From Knufia peltigerae (Eukaryota; Ascomycota; Eurotiomycetes; Chaetothyriales; Trichomeriaceae): 64,000 nucleotides of DNA. Made by a program: the position numbers and the translations under genes. The DNA lies in contig JAPDRN010000080.1 of assembly GCA_030247855.1 (NCBI GenBank), positions 62,001-126,000 on the forward strand. Direction: 5' to 3'. Positions 19,763-29,903 of this stretch are shown in pieces. Position 1 is the first letter of the stretch. Every line of letters begins with the position of its first letter. The notes beneath the pieces are model-generated. The model searched no databases and had not been told where the DNA came from. It saw nothing but the letters and a program-made list of their open reading frames with translations.

Positions 19763-20727
19763 CTCACTGATTCTTTTCACCGTCTTTAACTCGGACCTAG
19801 TGAATTAGACTGTGGACATTCAAGGTAGCGGCGCGACCTATATCGAGAACTACATACTTTCGCGAGGAAGTGGAGATAACAAAAATCATCACACCAGCTC
19901 AGCTCGCACGCTCCTTGAAAACGGTCTAGAGTGATCGAGTTCAGACTCGTCAATATATCACATTGAACCCCCGGCTCTCGTTGCCCTATTTGTAATGCTG
20001 CCTGACAGGTACTACACCACGAGCGAGAATACGTTGTACTTCCGCGACATGATCAAAGAATTCAATCTTCGAGACGAAATGGACGAACAAAGATCAAACA
20101 ACAGCAGACAGACTCTGAACTGCGAACTCTTTCGTTGATCCTTTACCTGCTCCTTCTTCTCCCGAGCTAGCAGCTTACAGCCAGATCTCCCCGACTCTAG
20201 CGGAACCGGAAGTGGTTTCGACTGGCAAAATCCAGGCAATACCCCCTTCGGGATCGTTGCCCTGGTTTAGCACATTCTGCATTCGGATCCACTTTTACTG
20301 AATGTTTGCAAACTCTTGTGCTTCAACAGGCTTCGGTTTTGTTCATGGCAATTTGCGATTCACCGCGTTTCGGTGTTTTGTCGTAGGACCGAGCAAAATC
20401 TCACGCTCAGGCGATATCGGAGGCATTTTCTGGCCTTGAGCTCAATGAAAGCTTTTTGATTTAAGGACGTGCTTCTTTGGTTTCTTGACTATAAGACTCC
20501 CGACTCCGGGCCGTGGAAGTGCAGACACAGAGAGCAGCTGTTCCAGGAGGTCGTTGATAGATTTATTTAATGACCGTGGCCCTTAGCCACCGCTCTTATC
20601 TGTTCTTCTACTTGGTTTTCAGACAGGATTTAAACGAATCTAGCTTGACAATCCCATTTTTAGGACGACCGTCAATAATCTTGGGGCATAATTTGCCTAG
20701 TTCCAATATACTTGGCTAGTCCAAAAA
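19763..20727. promoter_or_regulatory. Upstream region of siderophore transporter
   Basis: No intact gene. A GATA-type element sits at 20597-20605; its reverse complement AACAGATAA differs by one base from the SreA-type consensus ATCWGATAA. It lies about 125 bp before the transporter ATG, where iron repression by a GATA factor would be expected. Confidence 0.4.
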
Positions 20728-22557
20728 ATGCAGCAATCGGTCCTTCCAGACGCGGATGCATCCCTTGTAAGGGACACCATTCAAAAGGACGATATCAACA
20801 AGGATCTCTCCAGGCATCAGGGCTCCCTAAGCGAGGTGAATGCTCCACCTGGGCCTTCGAAACCTATGCTGCCGGGTATTGCCCGTGTCGAGGCAGCAGC
20901 ATCCCAACTCACCCAGACGAAGCGGTGGACATTGTTTATCTTCATCTTTATCTTCGGTTACGCCTTTGGTCTGGACTCTCTCGTGCGTAACACCTACGTG
21001 GCGTATGCCACCTCTTCCATGCAGAACCACTCCTTGCTTGCGACTGTCAACGTCATCCAAGGAGTAGTAGGGGCGGCGATTCAACCTTCGGTGGCCAAGC
21101 TCACGGATGCATTTGGCCGTTTCGAGGTTTTCGCTCTTGGAGTGGCCCTATACACGATCGGGACAGTGGTACAAGCTGCTGCCGTCAATATCACTGGCCT
21201 TTCAGCTGGGGCGGTGTTGACTCAATTGGGGTACAGCATCTTTTTTCTGACCCTCGACATCATTATCGCGGACTTTACATCTATGAAAACGCGACTATTC
21301 TTCTCATACATACCCAGCCTCTCTTTCATCATCAACACATGGGTCAGCGGGGACGTTACCTCCGCCGTTCTGGCACTGACGTCCTGGAAGTGGGGAATAG
21401 GAATGTTTGCCATCATCATTCCAGGCTGTGCCATGCCTCTGATTTGGTTGCTGTTCATGCTTGGGTATCAAGCCAAAAGGACACAAATAGACCAGAACAA
21501 AGAACATCTTACTTTGCTTCCATCTTTGGGAACACTGATCTGGGAATTGGATTTGATTGGAATCCTATTGCTGACAGGCTCCCTGGCTCTCATTCTCATC
21601 CCTTTGACACTTGCAGGAGGCAACAGCAGCAAGTGGAACCAAGCTGGCATTCTGACTCCCATCATTCTAGGGGTCCTACTTTTGCCGGCCTTTGTTGTAT
21701 GGGAGCAGAAAACGTCTTCACCTCTTCTTCCAGGGTATCTCATGACTGATTGGACGGTCTGGGGGTGCATCACTATCAACATCTTCTACGCTTTCGGCCT
21801 CATGTGCCACGAAAGCTATCTTTTCACGCTCTTGATCGTGTCATATAATTTCTCACTCTTGTCTGCCACCAGAGTCGCCTCTCTATGGACCTTTTCTTCC
21901 GTCGTCACAGCCTTTATTGTTTCACTGGTGATCATCAAAGTCCGTCGCCTCAAAGGTTTCATAATTGGAGGAATATCTTTATCCTTTGTGGGATATGGCT
22001 TGGCCTATCACTACCGTGGCGACACGAGCTCTCAGTCAGGTGTGATCGGCGCAGAGATCGTCATCGGCGTCGGGTCAGGACTCTTTGCTTATTCAACGCT
22101 TGTTCTGGGACAAACTGCTGCTCGACATCAAGATATCGGCGTCCTGATTGCCACCTTGTTCACCTGTAACACCGTCGGAAGGGCTCTTGGCAGTTGCATC
22201 TCTGGCGCAATCTGGACTCAGACATTATATGATGAACTCAGCCAAAATCTCGCCCCATTTGGAAACGCGACCCTGGCATCGGCAATCTATGCGGCGCCTC
22301 TGAACGTCGTGCCTGACTACCCCGTCGGAACAGTCGAACGCGATGCGATCATCCACTCTTATCGATACATCCAGAGGCTCCTCACCATCACTTCTTTCTG
22401 TATTTACGTCCCGATGCTCTTGTTTGCGCTCTTCCTACGAGATCCACGGCTCTCCGACCTTCAGATGCAGCCGGAAGCCAACGCCAGGGCCGCAGGAGGC
22501 GTCGAGAAGCCCCGGTGGCTTCACAACCACTGGTTCTTACCGTGGCGGCGACAGTAG
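20728..22557 (+). CDS. Siderophore-iron transporter (SIT/ARN family MFS)
   Basis: An intronless 609-residue protein. A soluble N-terminus of ~65 residues precedes 14 predicted spans. The SIT signature is clear in the first spans: FGLDSLVRNTYVAYATSSM, HSLLATVNVIQGVVGAAIQP and VAKLTDAFGRFEVF, which follow the family's GLDxxVRxTYxxYATSS and AKxxDxFGR pattern. Later landmarks include SWKWGIGMFAIIIPGCAMPLIW and the loop PVGTVERDAIIHSYRYIQR before the last spans. It should import ferric siderophore by proton symport at the plasma membrane. No siderophore synthetase or ornithine monooxygenase is intact here, so it may take up foreign siderophores. Upstream lie an iron-GATA-like site and an NRPS remnant. 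Length is normal for the family. Confidence 0.9.
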   Translation: MQQSVLPDADASLVRDTIQKDDINKDLSRHQGSLSEVNAPPGPSKPMLPGIARVEAAASQLTQTKRWTLFIFIFIFGYAFGLDSLVRNTYVAYATSSMQNHSLLATVNVIQGVVGAAIQPSVAKLTDAFGRFEVFALGVALYTIGTVVQAAAVNITGLSAGAVLTQLGYSIFFLTLDIIIADFTSMKTRLFFSYIPSLSFIINTWVSGDVTSAVLALTSWKWGIGMFAIIIPGCAMPLIWLLFMLGYQAKRTQIDQNKEHLTLLPSLGTLIWELDLIGILLLTGSLALILIPLTLAGGNSSKWNQAGILTPIILGVLLLPAFVVWEQKTSSPLLPGYLMTDWTVWGCITINIFYAFGLMCHESYLFTLLIVSYNFSLLSATRVASLWTFSSVVTAFIVSLVIIKVRRLKGFIIGGISLSFVGYGLAYHYRGDTSSQSGVIGAEIVIGVGSGLFAYSTLVLGQTAARHQDIGVLIATLFTCNTVGRALGSCISGAIWTQTLYDELSQNLAPFGNATLASAIYAAPLNVVPDYPVGTVERDAIIHSYRYIQRLLTITSFCIYVPMLLFALFLRDPRLSDLQMQPEANARAAGGVEKPRWLHNHWFLPWRRQ

Positions 22558-23373
22558 AGTGGTTCGAAGATCAACGATTACCTAAAGTAAGTCGCAAGAG
22601 ATCTAGACGGTTGCCAACAGAGTCAGCATCATCCGCATGTCGTCTGGCACTGATGTCGGTGGACCCGAAGTGGCCAGATGCAGTATCGGCCAATCAATAT
22701 TGATCCCTTCCGAGGGGATAGAGTCTTTGGATATCGTAGGTACTATATACTCTTAGCTATTATGCGTATTGGTTTTTTTGTGATAACACTAAGACATATC
22801 TATATATCTATATATTTAAACAAATGTCTTCTTGAGCGAACTCTCTTTGTGCTCAGAGCCCATGTGGCCATCCCGGCAATCAGGAAGAGAACGTTATCCC
22901 CAGCGGTCGAGATTGCAATAACACCAGATTTATTCGATGAAGTACTAGCGGTAGCTTGTGAGGCGATTTAAGTCGTGGTAGCTGACAATGCCAATCCGGC
23001 CCCATGGTTAACCGTGGATAGGAAGTGATACTGTCTGCGTGAGCGTGGCGAGAGCTCTCGGAGCAGTTCGATTATTGCTTGTGCCGCCGACGCCTTCGCC
23101 TCCTGCTCCTCTCCAGCGGAAAATCCTGCAAGGTTTGCATCCTACATCGGCTAGGTTCAGCACGTAAAATAGTAACTAATAGTTATCAGGAAAAGAAATC
23201 GGCATTACTCCAGCGAGAAAAGCTGTCTATTGTTGCGGCGGTTGAAATAAGTACCGAACCAGGCTGGGTCCCAAAAAGTAACTGGGCCCATTATGACAGT
23301 TCAACTCGTCCAGGCTTCTAGCTCGTTGAGATGTTTTGGATAGTACTACCAATAGTTTTGCCACAGTTTCCCG
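22558..23373. other. Intergenic, no gene recognised
   Basis: About 0.8 kb with only short frames and an AT-rich patch around 22790-22820. Nothing supportable was seen. Confidence 0.5.
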
Positions 23374-23847
23374 TCATCCCGGTGTATGCAAGACCTCAGA
23401 GCTTGCGACTGACAGATTGCCAATGTTGGCAAGGGTATCAGGTCTCAGCCTGGGAACAATCCTGTTCCTTTTACCATATGAACACCATGCAAGCTTTCCA
23501 GCAACGAGCTGCATCACATCTTCCTCGGCCACCTCCTTTATCCCAGGAAGTTCGTTGTCCGTCTCATCATAAGCGCTTCCGTAAACATCACCGGCAAAAG
23601 CAGTTGCCTTCACGATGTTCATGATGACCAGCATGCTGAAGTCGCCAACGCTGAGTGCATCCGTGTTTCCTTTCATTATAGCACTTGTCGAAGCATTGCT
23701 GAAATCCCACTTGATGTCCGGTCTCACTCCTTTCGCCATGCTCAACACTTTGGTTTGCGCCAAGATGGCCTCGGAGATTCGCACGACCTTGTTTCTGGTA
23801 GCCTCGTAGTTCTGCAGGATTGCAGCAACCGGGTTCGCCGATTTCAT
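23374..23847 (-). CDS. Unrecognised 157-codon frame, possibly partial or decayed
   Basis: An ATG-started frame (MKSANPVAAILQNYE...) with protein-like composition: amphipathic helices (RNKVVRISEAILAQTKVLSM), an Asp/Ser-rich middle and a hydrophobic patch (FSMLVIMNIVKATAFAGDVY). I do not recognise a domain. The frame closes at CAT ACA CCG GGA TGA with no clear motif. A different frame upstream (23848-23938) also looks mildly coding, so this may be one exon of a longer gene or a frameshifted remnant. It lies between the siderophore transporter and BVMO-1. Low confidence that it is a functional gene. Confidence 0.3.
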   Translation of the reverse strand: MKSANPVAAILQNYEATRNKVVRISEAILAQTKVLSMAKGVRPDIKWDFSNASTSAIMKGNTDALSVGDFSMLVIMNIVKATAFAGDVYGSAYDETDNELPGIKEVAEEDVMQLVAGKLAWCSYGKRNRIVPRLRPDTLANIGNLSVASSEVLHTPG

Positions 23848-24073
23848 CGATCGTCCCGACTCGCAAACGAATCCATGATGGTATCATATCATCGTTAAGG
23901 GCCGGACACCATTTTGTCACGGCCACGGTGAATGACACTGGGATAGGGATGACCTGAAGTTCCGTATGGTCGGAGCAGATGCCGAACCTCTAGCAATCTG
24001 TATATTTCTTAACATGGCTATATACAACATGAATTCGAAGTAAGGACTAGGGCTAGGAAAGGCGACAGTCCCC

Positions 24074-25750
24074 TCAAGCGAATTGCAATCCCTTCCATCC
24101 AGCAAGTTTGGAAGCCTCGCAGCGCCTCCGGTATTCGAGAGCGCTTCCGGCGTATCTGGCAACGCTCCGGGTTTGCTTTCCAGAGACATTGGTGTTGATA
24201 CCCGTCATCCAGCTGTCTACCTCGTTGGACAGGGACCCTTTGCCGCACTCCACGACGTGTTCGGTCCATTGTTCCACCGCTTCAGGGGTCGGCTCGACAT
24301 AGTTGTAATTGTTATCCTTGCAGTACTGCAGCAGATCGGACACGACTTGTGCGGCATGCTCTATGCTTCGAGTGGCATTTCCGAACGGCTGATGCGGCCC
24401 AAGGACCATGAACATGTTTGGCATGGCGGGCGCCGTGATGCCCAGGAAGGTCTGTGGCCTATGGTCTACCCACACGGCTCGCTGTCCTTTCTCTGTGTCG
24501 CTGCTGCCGAGGAGGGGTCGGCCGTCCTTAGCGCTCCATTCGATAGCACTGAACGCACCCGTGATGGCGTTGAATCCGGTGGCAAAGATCAAGACATCCA
24601 GGTCGTATTGCTTCCCATCGGAGGTCAAGATCCCTTGAGCGTTCACCGCTTCGATGGGGATTTCTCTAATATCGACCAGGTGGACATTGGGCCGGTTATA
24701 CGATTCAAAGTAGCCACTTTCCAGAGGCACGCGTCGCGTACCGAACCCGTGGTTTTTGGGAATGAGCTTCTCCGCCACCGCGGGGTCGTGAACCCTTTCT
24801 CGGATCTTGTTGGCCATAAAATCCGAATAGAGCTTGTTGGCCGTCCGGTCGGTATACGTATCGCTAAATGCTCCTAACCATTTGGCAAACCCGGGCCGGG
24901 CGTACAGTGACTCCCAAAATGCGAGTCGCTCCTCTTCTGGGACATCGGCAGTCTTCCGCGGGTCGGCCTGATGGAGGAAACACATTGGCGTCGATGCGCA
25001 ACGTTCAAAGATGCTTTCGTATTCGGCCTTGTATTTCTCCATTGTCTCGGGGGTGACTTCTGAGTTTCGTAGGGGAGCGGACCAGTTTGCTGTTCGCTGA
25101 AAGACATGAAGAGATTTGATGCTTGGTTCCTTTGCGATTTCGGTGATGGCCTGGATGGCCGTTGCGCCGGTCCCGATGACACCGATGCGTTTCCCAGCAA
25201 AGTCGCGGCTCAAGTCGAACTCCTTGGGCCAGTGAGATGTGTGGAACTTTTCGCCTTGAAAGGTGCCGATTCCGGGAATATTGGGCAGAGTCGGCGTCGA
25301 TAGAAAACCGAGACAGCTGACGAAGAATGTCGTCTTGTATTCCCTGCCTGATTCGTCTATGAATTGCCAGGTATGATTGCTCTCGTCCCAGTAGGCTGAA
25401 CGAATCCGGGTGTCGAATTGTATATCTTTCCGAAGGTCATTTCTCTCAGCCACGCGCTGGATATACTTGAGGGTTTCCGGCTGTGGAGAAAATTCTTCCT
25501 TCCAATGCCATTCCTGAAGGAGATCTTTATCCCATGAAAAGCCGTATGAGACGGACTCACAGTCGAAACGGGCGCCCGGATAGCGATTCCAATACCATGT
25601 GCCCCCAACGTCGCTGCCTGCTTCGAGAAGTTTGACCCGCCACGACGGAAATCGTTGGCGGATATGATAGAGGCTACAGAGTCCGGAGAGACCCGCGCCA
25701 ATGATCAGGACGTCGTAGACTTGTTCTTGCGGAATGCCAACAGAGCCCAT
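24074..25750 (-). CDS. Baeyer-Villiger monooxygenase, cyclic-ketone type (BVMO-1)
   Basis: A 558-residue flavoprotein starting at ATG 25750; upstream in-frame sequence has no ATG. Type I BVMOs use FAD, NADPH and O2 to insert oxygen next to a ketone, giving esters or lactones. Motifs: FAD-binding GAGLSG at about residue 18, the signature GGTWYWNRYPGARFD at about 48-62, the fingerprint FQGEKFHTSHWP (F-x-G-x3-H-x3-W-P) near 165, the NADPH-binding GVIGTGATAIQ near 187, and the late DVLIFATGFNAITG. The wording GGTWYWNRYPGARFD resembles cyclohexanone/cyclopentanone-type enzymes more than the stcW type seen in BVMO-2. It is divergent from an amino-acid permease and stands at the left edge of the metabolic block. 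There are no introns, unlike BVMO-2, so the two are not recent duplicates. Substrate unknown. Confidence 0.92.
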   Translation of the reverse strand: MGSVGIPQEQVYDVLIIGAGLSGLCSLYHIRQRFPSWRVKLLEAGSDVGGTWYWNRYPGARFDCESVSYGFSWDKDLLQEWHWKEEFSPQPETLKYIQRVAERNDLRKDIQFDTRIRSAYWDESNHTWQFIDESGREYKTTFFVSCLGFLSTPTLPNIPGIGTFQGEKFHTSHWPKEFDLSRDFAGKRIGVIGTGATAIQAITEIAKEPSIKSLHVFQRTANWSAPLRNSEVTPETMEKYKAEYESIFERCASTPMCFLHQADPRKTADVPEEERLAFWESLYARPGFAKWLGAFSDTYTDRTANKLYSDFMANKIRERVHDPAVAEKLIPKNHGFGTRRVPLESGYFESYNRPNVHLVDIREIPIEAVNAQGILTSDGKQYDLDVLIFATGFNAITGAFSAIEWSAKDGRPLLGSSDTEKGQRAVWVDHRPQTFLGITAPAMPNMFMVLGPHQPFGNATRSIEHAAQVVSDLLQYCKDNNYNYVEPTPEAVEQWTEHVVECGKGSLSNEVDSWMTGINTNVSGKQTRSVARYAGSALEYRRRCEASKLAGWKGLQFA

Positions 25751-26367
25751 GGTCGCACGGTCACTTTTCAATGATTTGGGAAGGTTCGATAAATGTATAA
25801 ATCGGTCGGTCTGGGGTGATAAAATCCCAGGGGTCTTATATGGTAGTCTTGAATGCACAGTAAGTGATCTGAAATGGCTTCAGCATTGTGACAAGTCTAG
25901 AGAGAAATCATGAGAGGTTGGTCCCTCGGCGTGAACAGTTAGGATCCCTTCCGCAGGACGGGCAGGCCACGGCGATCACGTGAAGCAAAGACTTGCCCTG
26001 TAAGTTGATCTATTACGGGTACGGAGTGCCTAGATAAACCCACTGATCAACCCGGGCGCTAGATTTCCCCACCCAAGCAGTGCAGATAAGCGGATCCATA
26101 ACTGGAAAGTCTTGGAGATGGGCCGACTCGAGCACCAATGGTTTTCGCCGAGGGCGCAGATAGCTAGAGTCCACCCAGACGACAGCATACGAATAGACCT
26201 TGAACATGCCTCTGCTGAAGCAGGGCATTCTGCTTCTGGGGTATGCGCGTGCAAACGAAGCATATAGATGCCACGCTGCGCTCGCCTCCCGAGACGATGA
26301 ATCTCCATCCTGACATTCCTCAAGGTCAGCACCCACCTCTGCCTTTGAAGTATTGCGGCCCCGAACC
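25751..26367. promoter_or_regulatory. Divergent promoter between BVMO-1 and permease
   Basis: A 617-bp spacer holding a TACGGAGT motif at 26020-26027. No gene was recognised in it. Confidence 0.4.
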
Positions 26368-28053
26368 ATGACTGGCGAACCTACAAGTCACCTCTCCGAG
26401 AAGGAGACCTCCACCAAGAACATGACCGACGCCGACCTGTCCAAGGTCTCAACCTTGGACAACGCCGAGCATTTCCAGCTGCTTGAGCATGCCGGCACCA
26501 AAAGAAACATCAAATCTCGCCATGCTCAGATGATAGCCATTGGCGGAACCATTGGCACCGGCCTTTTCGTGGGATCAGGTCAAGCACTTGCCATCGGAGG
26601 CCCCGGTCTCCTGTTTCTCTGCTACAGTCTGGTTTCGTTGCTGGTATTTGGCGTCATCACAGCCGTGGCCGAAGTTGCGGCATTCTTGCCCGTCTCTGGG
26701 GCCTCCATGGCTTACTTCTGCCAACGATTTGTCTCACCCTCGCTGGGGTTTGCCCTTGGGTGGCTCTACTTCTACTCGTTTGGCATCATCGTGGCCTACG
26801 AGATCACAGCGGCGGGCATTGTCATTGGCTACTGGCCCAACAATGTCCACATCGCCGTCTGGATCACCATAATGTTGATTGTCATTGTGGGCCTCAACTT
26901 GTGTCCCGTCGGAATCTACGCCGAGACCGAGTTCTGGTTTGCGGGAATCAAGGTGGTCATGATCACGGGTCTTTTGATCTTGTCCTTCGTCCTGATGCTC
27001 GGGGGAGGTCCCAACCATGACCGACTGGGTTTCCGCTATTGGAACGACCCGGGCGCCGTCAAGGCGTATATCATTGACGGTGCCGGTGGACGCTTCACCG
27101 CCTTCCTTTACGTCTGGGTCTTCTCGGGGTTCTCCTTCTACTTTGGCCCGGAATTGATCATCTTCTCCACGGGTGAAATGCGAAACCCTCGCAAGAACGT
27201 GCCGCAAGCGGCTCGTCGGTACTTTATCCGACTGGTCATCTTCTACGTCCTGGGTGCCTTGGGCATCGGAATCATCACCGACTCTGACTCGAAAGGGCTT
27301 GTTTCCGGCGCTGGCGACGCCAATGCCTCGCCATGGGTGATTGCGATTCGCAATGCCGGCATCCTCGTCTTGCCCTCGATCATCAACGTAGGTATTCTGA
27401 CCAGTGCGTGGTCTTCGGGCAACTCTTACCTCTACATGTCGAGCCGCGCCTTGTACTCGCTGGCATTGGCGGGTGACGCCCCCAGGATCTTCACCCGATG
27501 CACGCGCTATGGATTGCCCATTTATGCCGTCTTGGCCAGCAGCTGCTTCTCTCTCTTGGCCTACCTCAACTGCGGTTCTTCGGCGGGGGTGGTCTTTAAT
27601 TGGTTCATCAACCTGACCAATACGGCCGGCTTCACTTCCTGGCTCGTCTGCTGTGTAGTCTACATCCGCTTTCGAAAGGCTACTGAGGAACAGGGTCTGA
27701 CGGTGCCCTACCGATCGGTATTCCAACCATACGCCGCGTGGGTTTGCATGTTTTTCTTTGCGTTCCTCCTCCTCATGAATGGCTTTACCGTCTTCTATCC
27801 CGGTCGGTTCACGCCTAGCGGTTTCTTGACTACGTATCTGGGGATCCCGATCTTCGTGCTGCTTTGGCTCGGACACAAATTCACTTGGGGTAGAAACGAT
27901 CCCTGGATGTACCGGACCGCCCATGTGGATTTGACCACGAATCTGGCCGAAATCGAAGCGGATGCTGAGATGTGGACGAGGATGGAGGAGACCAAGGCCG
28001 AAGAAAACAATCGGCGCGGGGTTTGGAGAAGGATCACAGTGCTATGGTCCTAG
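26368..28053 (+). CDS. Amino-acid permease (YAT/AAP family)
   Basis: 561 residues from ATG 26368, no introns. After a ~45-residue cytosolic tail come 12 predicted spans with the family's conserved first segment RHAQMIAIGGTIGTGLFVGSGQALAIGGP (G-T-I-G-T-G-L-F-x-G-S-G) and the loop FSGFSFYFGPELIIFSTGEMRNPRKNVPQA, which fits the YAT consensus FxGxExxxxxxGExxNPxxxxPxA. Later SSRALYSLALAGDAPRIF and TNTAGFTSWLVCCVVYIRFR also match. It should be a plasma-membrane proton symporter for amino acids or a related amine. Within the metabolic block it could import a nitrogen-bearing precursor or substrate. The variable tails give no specificity clue. Confidence 0.9.
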   Translation: MTGEPTSHLSEKETSTKNMTDADLSKVSTLDNAEHFQLLEHAGTKRNIKSRHAQMIAIGGTIGTGLFVGSGQALAIGGPGLLFLCYSLVSLLVFGVITAVAEVAAFLPVSGASMAYFCQRFVSPSLGFALGWLYFYSFGIIVAYEITAAGIVIGYWPNNVHIAVWITIMLIVIVGLNLCPVGIYAETEFWFAGIKVVMITGLLILSFVLMLGGGPNHDRLGFRYWNDPGAVKAYIIDGAGGRFTAFLYVWVFSGFSFYFGPELIIFSTGEMRNPRKNVPQAARRYFIRLVIFYVLGALGIGIITDSDSKGLVSGAGDANASPWVIAIRNAGILVLPSIINVGILTSAWSSGNSYLYMSSRALYSLALAGDAPRIFTRCTRYGLPIYAVLASSCFSLLAYLNCGSSAGVVFNWFINLTNTAGFTSWLVCCVVYIRFRKATEEQGLTVPYRSVFQPYAAWVCMFFFAFLLLMNGFTVFYPGRFTPSGFLTTYLGIPIFVLLWLGHKFTWGRNDPWMYRTAHVDLTTNLAEIEADAEMWTRMEETKAEENNRRGVWRRITVLWS

Positions 28054-28503
28054 AGCAGAGCGGCTTGTCGGAGGCATATCCTTTGATCATGAGAAGATTC
28101 GAGATCAAATGTGCTTGGTCGAAAAGATGAAACGGAGCTGCTCGCGAGTCAGAAGCCAGCTATTATCTTTGATCATGTGAGCAACGCTACTTAGCTAGCT
28201 AGCCTAAGGACTACTCCAGACCACAAGGGCAAGATCGTTGCTATGGGAATTCTTGCATCCTTTGAGAAACGTTGAGAGCTCTGCCTGACTGTGGGTCCGT
28301 GGAGGATTGTGGTTGCTGATGGACAAACCAGCCGATGTATGGGCGTTTCAGGGGCTTATTGAGATACAGTACATATCTTTAGGTCCAGGCTATGTCGAAA
28401 ACAGTACCCCATGTGCTTCTGTACAGGGAGGTACTGTAGTCATGAAATACAGCATGTCTCCTGTCCCGTTGCTGCGCCTTCGATGTGATTTAAAAGCGTC
28501 TCA
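28054..28503. other. Convergent intergenic spacer
   Basis: 450 bp between the stops of the permease (+) and SDR-1 (-). Nothing gene-like was seen. Confidence 0.5.
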
Positions 28504-29468
28504 TCAACACATCCAGCCCCCATCCACGTTATATACCGCGCCAGTCACGAAAGACGCCTCATCGCTCAACAAGAACGCAATCACGTTGGCCACTTCGACT
28601 GCCTCCGCCCTCCTTTTCTGTACCGTTTGTTGTAAACCACGCTTCACATCCTCGGGATCTTCGCCGGCAGACATGGGAGTATTGACGGAACCTGTGAATG
28701 CATGGTTAGTCGGGCTTGAACCCTACGTTAGTAGTCTCAAGAAGGAAACTTAGAACTTGCCTGGTGCAACACAATTAACCCTGATGCTGGGGTTTTCTTT
28801 CGCTGCTGCTCTTGAAAGCCCGATCACAGCCGCTTTGCTGGCACAGTATGGCGCAACGCCGGGTGAGCCCATTTGGCCAAAAGTACTGGCCGCAGAGACC
28901 TGTTCGTCAAAAGAGTCAGCACATCTTCCAAATACAAGCATGACGGCAGACTGTAGATTGTGTAGCTCGAGAATCTACCAAGGAGCTGGAGACTGACAAT
29001 GCTGCCGCCAGCTTTCAGCATCTCCCGAATCTCAGCTCTCATGCAGAAAAAGACGCCACGCGTATTTACGGCGAAGTTGAAATCCCACGTCTCGTCCGTT
29101 TCTTCGGCGACCGGTTTGGCTGCTGTGATGATGCCAGCCATGTTCACGGCGCCATCGAGTTTGCCCAGTTTTTGCACGGTGGACGTGATCCAATGGTTAA
29201 CGGAACGGCTCTCGCAGACGTCAACCACGGTGTAGATATGCTTCTCGCTGTTCGTCAACGATTCGGCGGCCGCTTTCACGGCAACCCCGTTGATGTCGGC
29301 GAGAGAAATGATCGCTCCTCGCGATGCCAGCAGCTTGGCGGTCGCCAGGCCCATGCCAGAGGCGGCGCCGGTGATGGCAATCTATGGAGGTGAGTAATGC
29401 TGCATGGGCTGCCTATCACGGTCGCTAATGGGTGAGAGACGCACCACTTTGCCCTCAAACGATGACAT
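28504..29468 (-). CDS. Short-chain dehydrogenase/reductase (SDR-1), contains a GC-AG intron
   Basis: Exons 29468-29445, 29381-28998, 28899-28761 and 28691-28504 give 244 residues. Classical SDR: nucleotide-binding TGAASGMG at about residues 13-20, NMAG (active-site Asn context) near 90, catalytic Ser then YCASK near 155, and the C-terminal NVDGGWMC. It should interconvert an alcohol and a ketone with NAD(P)H. Introns are 63, 98 and 69 bp. The third has the donor CCAG|GCAAGT, a GC-AG intron with an otherwise consensus donor; using it restores the family sequence PGSVNTP exactly. It resembles SDR-3 at 46.3 kb (both have NMAGI and TGAASGMG), so these look like paralogues within the block. It is divergent from regulator A. 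Confidence 0.87.
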
Positions 29469-29903
29469 TCTCTACGCTTACACAGTACACCGAATGCAGT
29501 ATACAGTAGAGATTACCTGTCCGTGAGGATTCTAAAATTCCTATGGGAGCTTCGTGGGACGACCGACAACCATACTCAGTAGTCTAAGCGGATGATATGC
29601 CCCTTGCCACCATCTCGACTCCCGCGCCGCCCCCAGCGCCGTTATCCGAAGCCTCCGCCAAAGAGGAAAGCAAGGCCTATTACCCGTCGTCAGGGCCCTT
29701 GTCATGTGGCCCAGACGCCCGTCAAGACAGGAAAGTCAACCCGAAGTGGCTTAGAAAACCCTCCTTCGAGACTCTTAATTGTGTGACTTTCCTAATTCCA
29801 CTCGCCACTCACCTCAATTATGATGAATTGATTGTCTGTGTTGGACGTGGCTACGAGATCAGTTACTCAATACTGTTTAGTATGCCCTTTCCCGCGTACC
29901 GTC
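29469..29903. promoter_or_regulatory. Divergent promoter between SDR-1 and regulator A
   Basis: 435 bp. The open frames in it, one basic (29592-29786), do not connect to the zinc cluster. They look like leader or promoter sequence. Confidence 0.4.

Noticed and set aside
26734..27924. 396-codon frame on the minus strand
   Set aside because: It is wholly antisense to the amino-acid permease, whose frame carries all family motifs; its composition (Arg, Asp, Glu, Gln) is typical of an antisense shadow.
29592..29786. Basic frame as possible first exon of regulator A
   Set aside because: It has no donor that joins to the zinc cluster. The ATG at 29904 with a 61-bp intron restores all six cysteines with proper spacing.
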